Positions 20,919 through 21,598 of a DNA stretch of 21,598 bases are shown piece by piece; positions within the stretch are counted from its first letter, which is position 1; every line of letters starts with the position of its first letter. The DNA is from a virus, in IMG/VR virus record IMGVR_UViG_3300042868_001748, positions 1 through 21,598 of that record. The stretch is one strand, 5' to 3'. The notes beneath the pieces were generated by a model. The model saw only the letters and a list, made by a program, of their open reading frames with translations. It was not told where the DNA came from and did no database searches. The position numbers were made by a program, and so were the translations under genes.

Positions 20919-21221
20919 TCAGGCCCACATCCTGCTGGGTGTCTTGACCTCGACCTTGTAGGCGTCCAACTCCGGGGCCTCGTCGGTGTGGCGCACGTTG
21001 GCGTGCCAGCCATCAATCGGAGCCATCTCAGGCACTTCGCCTTCATCGGTCTGGAGCATCTTGCCCGTGGGCTTGTAGATCACACCGATGACATCGACAG
21101 CGGCGTACTTGGGCACCTTGACGGTTTCCACGATGTCGTCCTGCACGTTGGTCTGCTCGGTGAACAGAACGCTGTCAGCCTCGGCCTTGTCAGCGAATTT
21201 CAAACAGTAGTCTGTGTACAT
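20919..21221 (-). CDS. small fibre-associated protein of unknown function
   Basis: This 100-aa protein starts 'MYTDYCLKFADKAEADSVLF' and ends 'GWHANVRHTDEAPELDAYKVEVKTPSRMWA'. Small phage proteins with the same closing pattern ('GWHVN...L..Y.V...TP.RVWA') commonly lie just downstream of tail fibre genes, and here the upstream neighbour is a fibre C-terminus nine bases away. The activity is unknown. It could be a fibre chaperone or a small cap. An AAGGAA ribosome site supports the ATG. Confidence 0.62.
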   Translation of the reverse strand: MYTDYCLKFADKAEADSVLFTEQTNVQDDIVETVKVPKYAAVDVIGVIYKPTGKMLQTDEGEVPEMAPIDGWHANVRHTDEAPELDAYKVEVKTPSRMWA

Positions 21222-21230
21222 GGTGTTTCC

Positions 21231-21598
21231 TTATGCTGTGATGGCCTGCAACTCGGCATTGCTCAGACGGCGAGGGTAGTAGGAGATGCGGCGGAGGTGG
21301 CCATTAAGAAATAGCGTTCCATCGCCATCAGCGCCAAGTTTCAGCCCGGTAACTGTCGGAATAACTGCCGGAGGTGTATCCGTACCAACGGTTCCACCAT
21401 TGCGCACCCAAGCAATATCATCGACCTTATACCCAAAGGCAGATTTTGTAATTGTGTTTAGCAGCGCTGTAACTATAACTCCGGCCCATTGCGTAGACCC
21501 ACTAGAAACACCGATAAACGCTGTTTGGGCGCTGGCGTTTGTTGCCCGGATAACCATTCGGTTGTTGTTGGTGCCATCTGAAAACGCAGTTGCCGCAT
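21231..21598 (-). CDS. C-terminal part of a tail fibre with concanavalin-like (LamG) fold, cut by the window edge
   Basis: An open frame runs from the right window edge to a TAA at 21231-21233, about 122 visible residues. Beyond the first Met (21557) it stays open as 'AATAFSDGTNNNRMVI', so the true start lies outside. The sequence 'DGTNNNRM', 'FIGVSSGS', 'VDDIAWVRNGG' and 'DGTLFLNGHLRRISYYPRRLSNAELQAIT' is the standard end of LamG or concanavalin-like lectin domains at phage fibre tips. Such domains bind surface glycans. Its DNA is more AT-rich than neighbouring head genes, as often seen for exchangeable host-range modules. It is unusual to find it upstream of the scaffold. Confidence 0.75.
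   Translation of the reverse strand, partial: AATAFSDGTNNNRMVIRATNASAQTAFIGVSSGSTQWAGVIVTALLNTITKSAFGYKVDDIAWVRNGGTVGTDTPPAVIPTVTGLKLGADGDGTLFLNGHLRRISYYPRRLSNAELQAITA

Overview
The window carries most of the late region of a tailed phage or prophage, plus its integration module. I see no tail-tube, tape-measure, sheath or baseplate genes. Instead there is a head module (scaffold, major capsid protein, decoration-like protein), an adaptor-like and a nozzle-like tail gene, three or four probable internal or ejection proteins, and fibre genes. This points to a short-tailed phage (podovirus-type Caudoviricetes). The DNA is GC-rich, and the tRNA-His and codon usage fit a Burkholderiales-like betaproteobacterial host. 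The host is an inference and could be wrong at genus or family level.

Layout, left to right. On the + strand: the end of an unknown gene (2-163), a RuvC-type resolvase (160-639) and a tyrosine integrase (758-1714). Six bases after the integrase stop lies a complete minus-strand tRNA-His(GTG) at 1721-1797. It is followed by about 200 bp of AT-richer DNA with five copies of a TGGCACAAAAA-like motif, interpreted as integrase arm sites, so 1721-1995 is probably attP. Everything from 1995 to the window end is on the minus strand and is transcribed right to left. In transcription order it reads: lectin-like fibre C-terminus (window edge), a 100-aa gene, a 629-aa unknown, a 107-aa conserved small protein, scaffold, major capsid protein, decoration-like protein, a 203-aa head-associated protein, adaptor, nozzle, a Pro/acid-rich repeat protein, a GNAT-like protein, an S74-chaperone-bearing internal protein, three further internal proteins, four fibre or adhesin genes, an XhlA-like protein, a holin and a GH24 lysozyme.

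Most late genes overlap by 1-4 bases or are separated by fewer than 30, as in one long coupled operon. The exception is the major capsid gene: it has a 185-nt hairpin-rich leader upstream and a strong intrinsic terminator downstream, so its dosage is probably set separately. No stretch over 300 bases lacks a gene.

The most notable points are: (1) a full-length tRNA-His with phage genes on both sides, which implies a free or circular phage, a tandem prophage, or an attP that carries a whole tRNA; (2) the arm-type repeats; (3) a 629-aa orphan upstream of the scaffold with a helix-hairpin-like motif and a C-terminal membrane segment; (4) a Pro/acid-rich virion-module protein with an internal duplication; and (5) two separate receptor-binding loci with base composition unlike the core. 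I found no reverse transcriptase, template/variable repeat pair, CRISPR array, transposase or recognisable defence gene.
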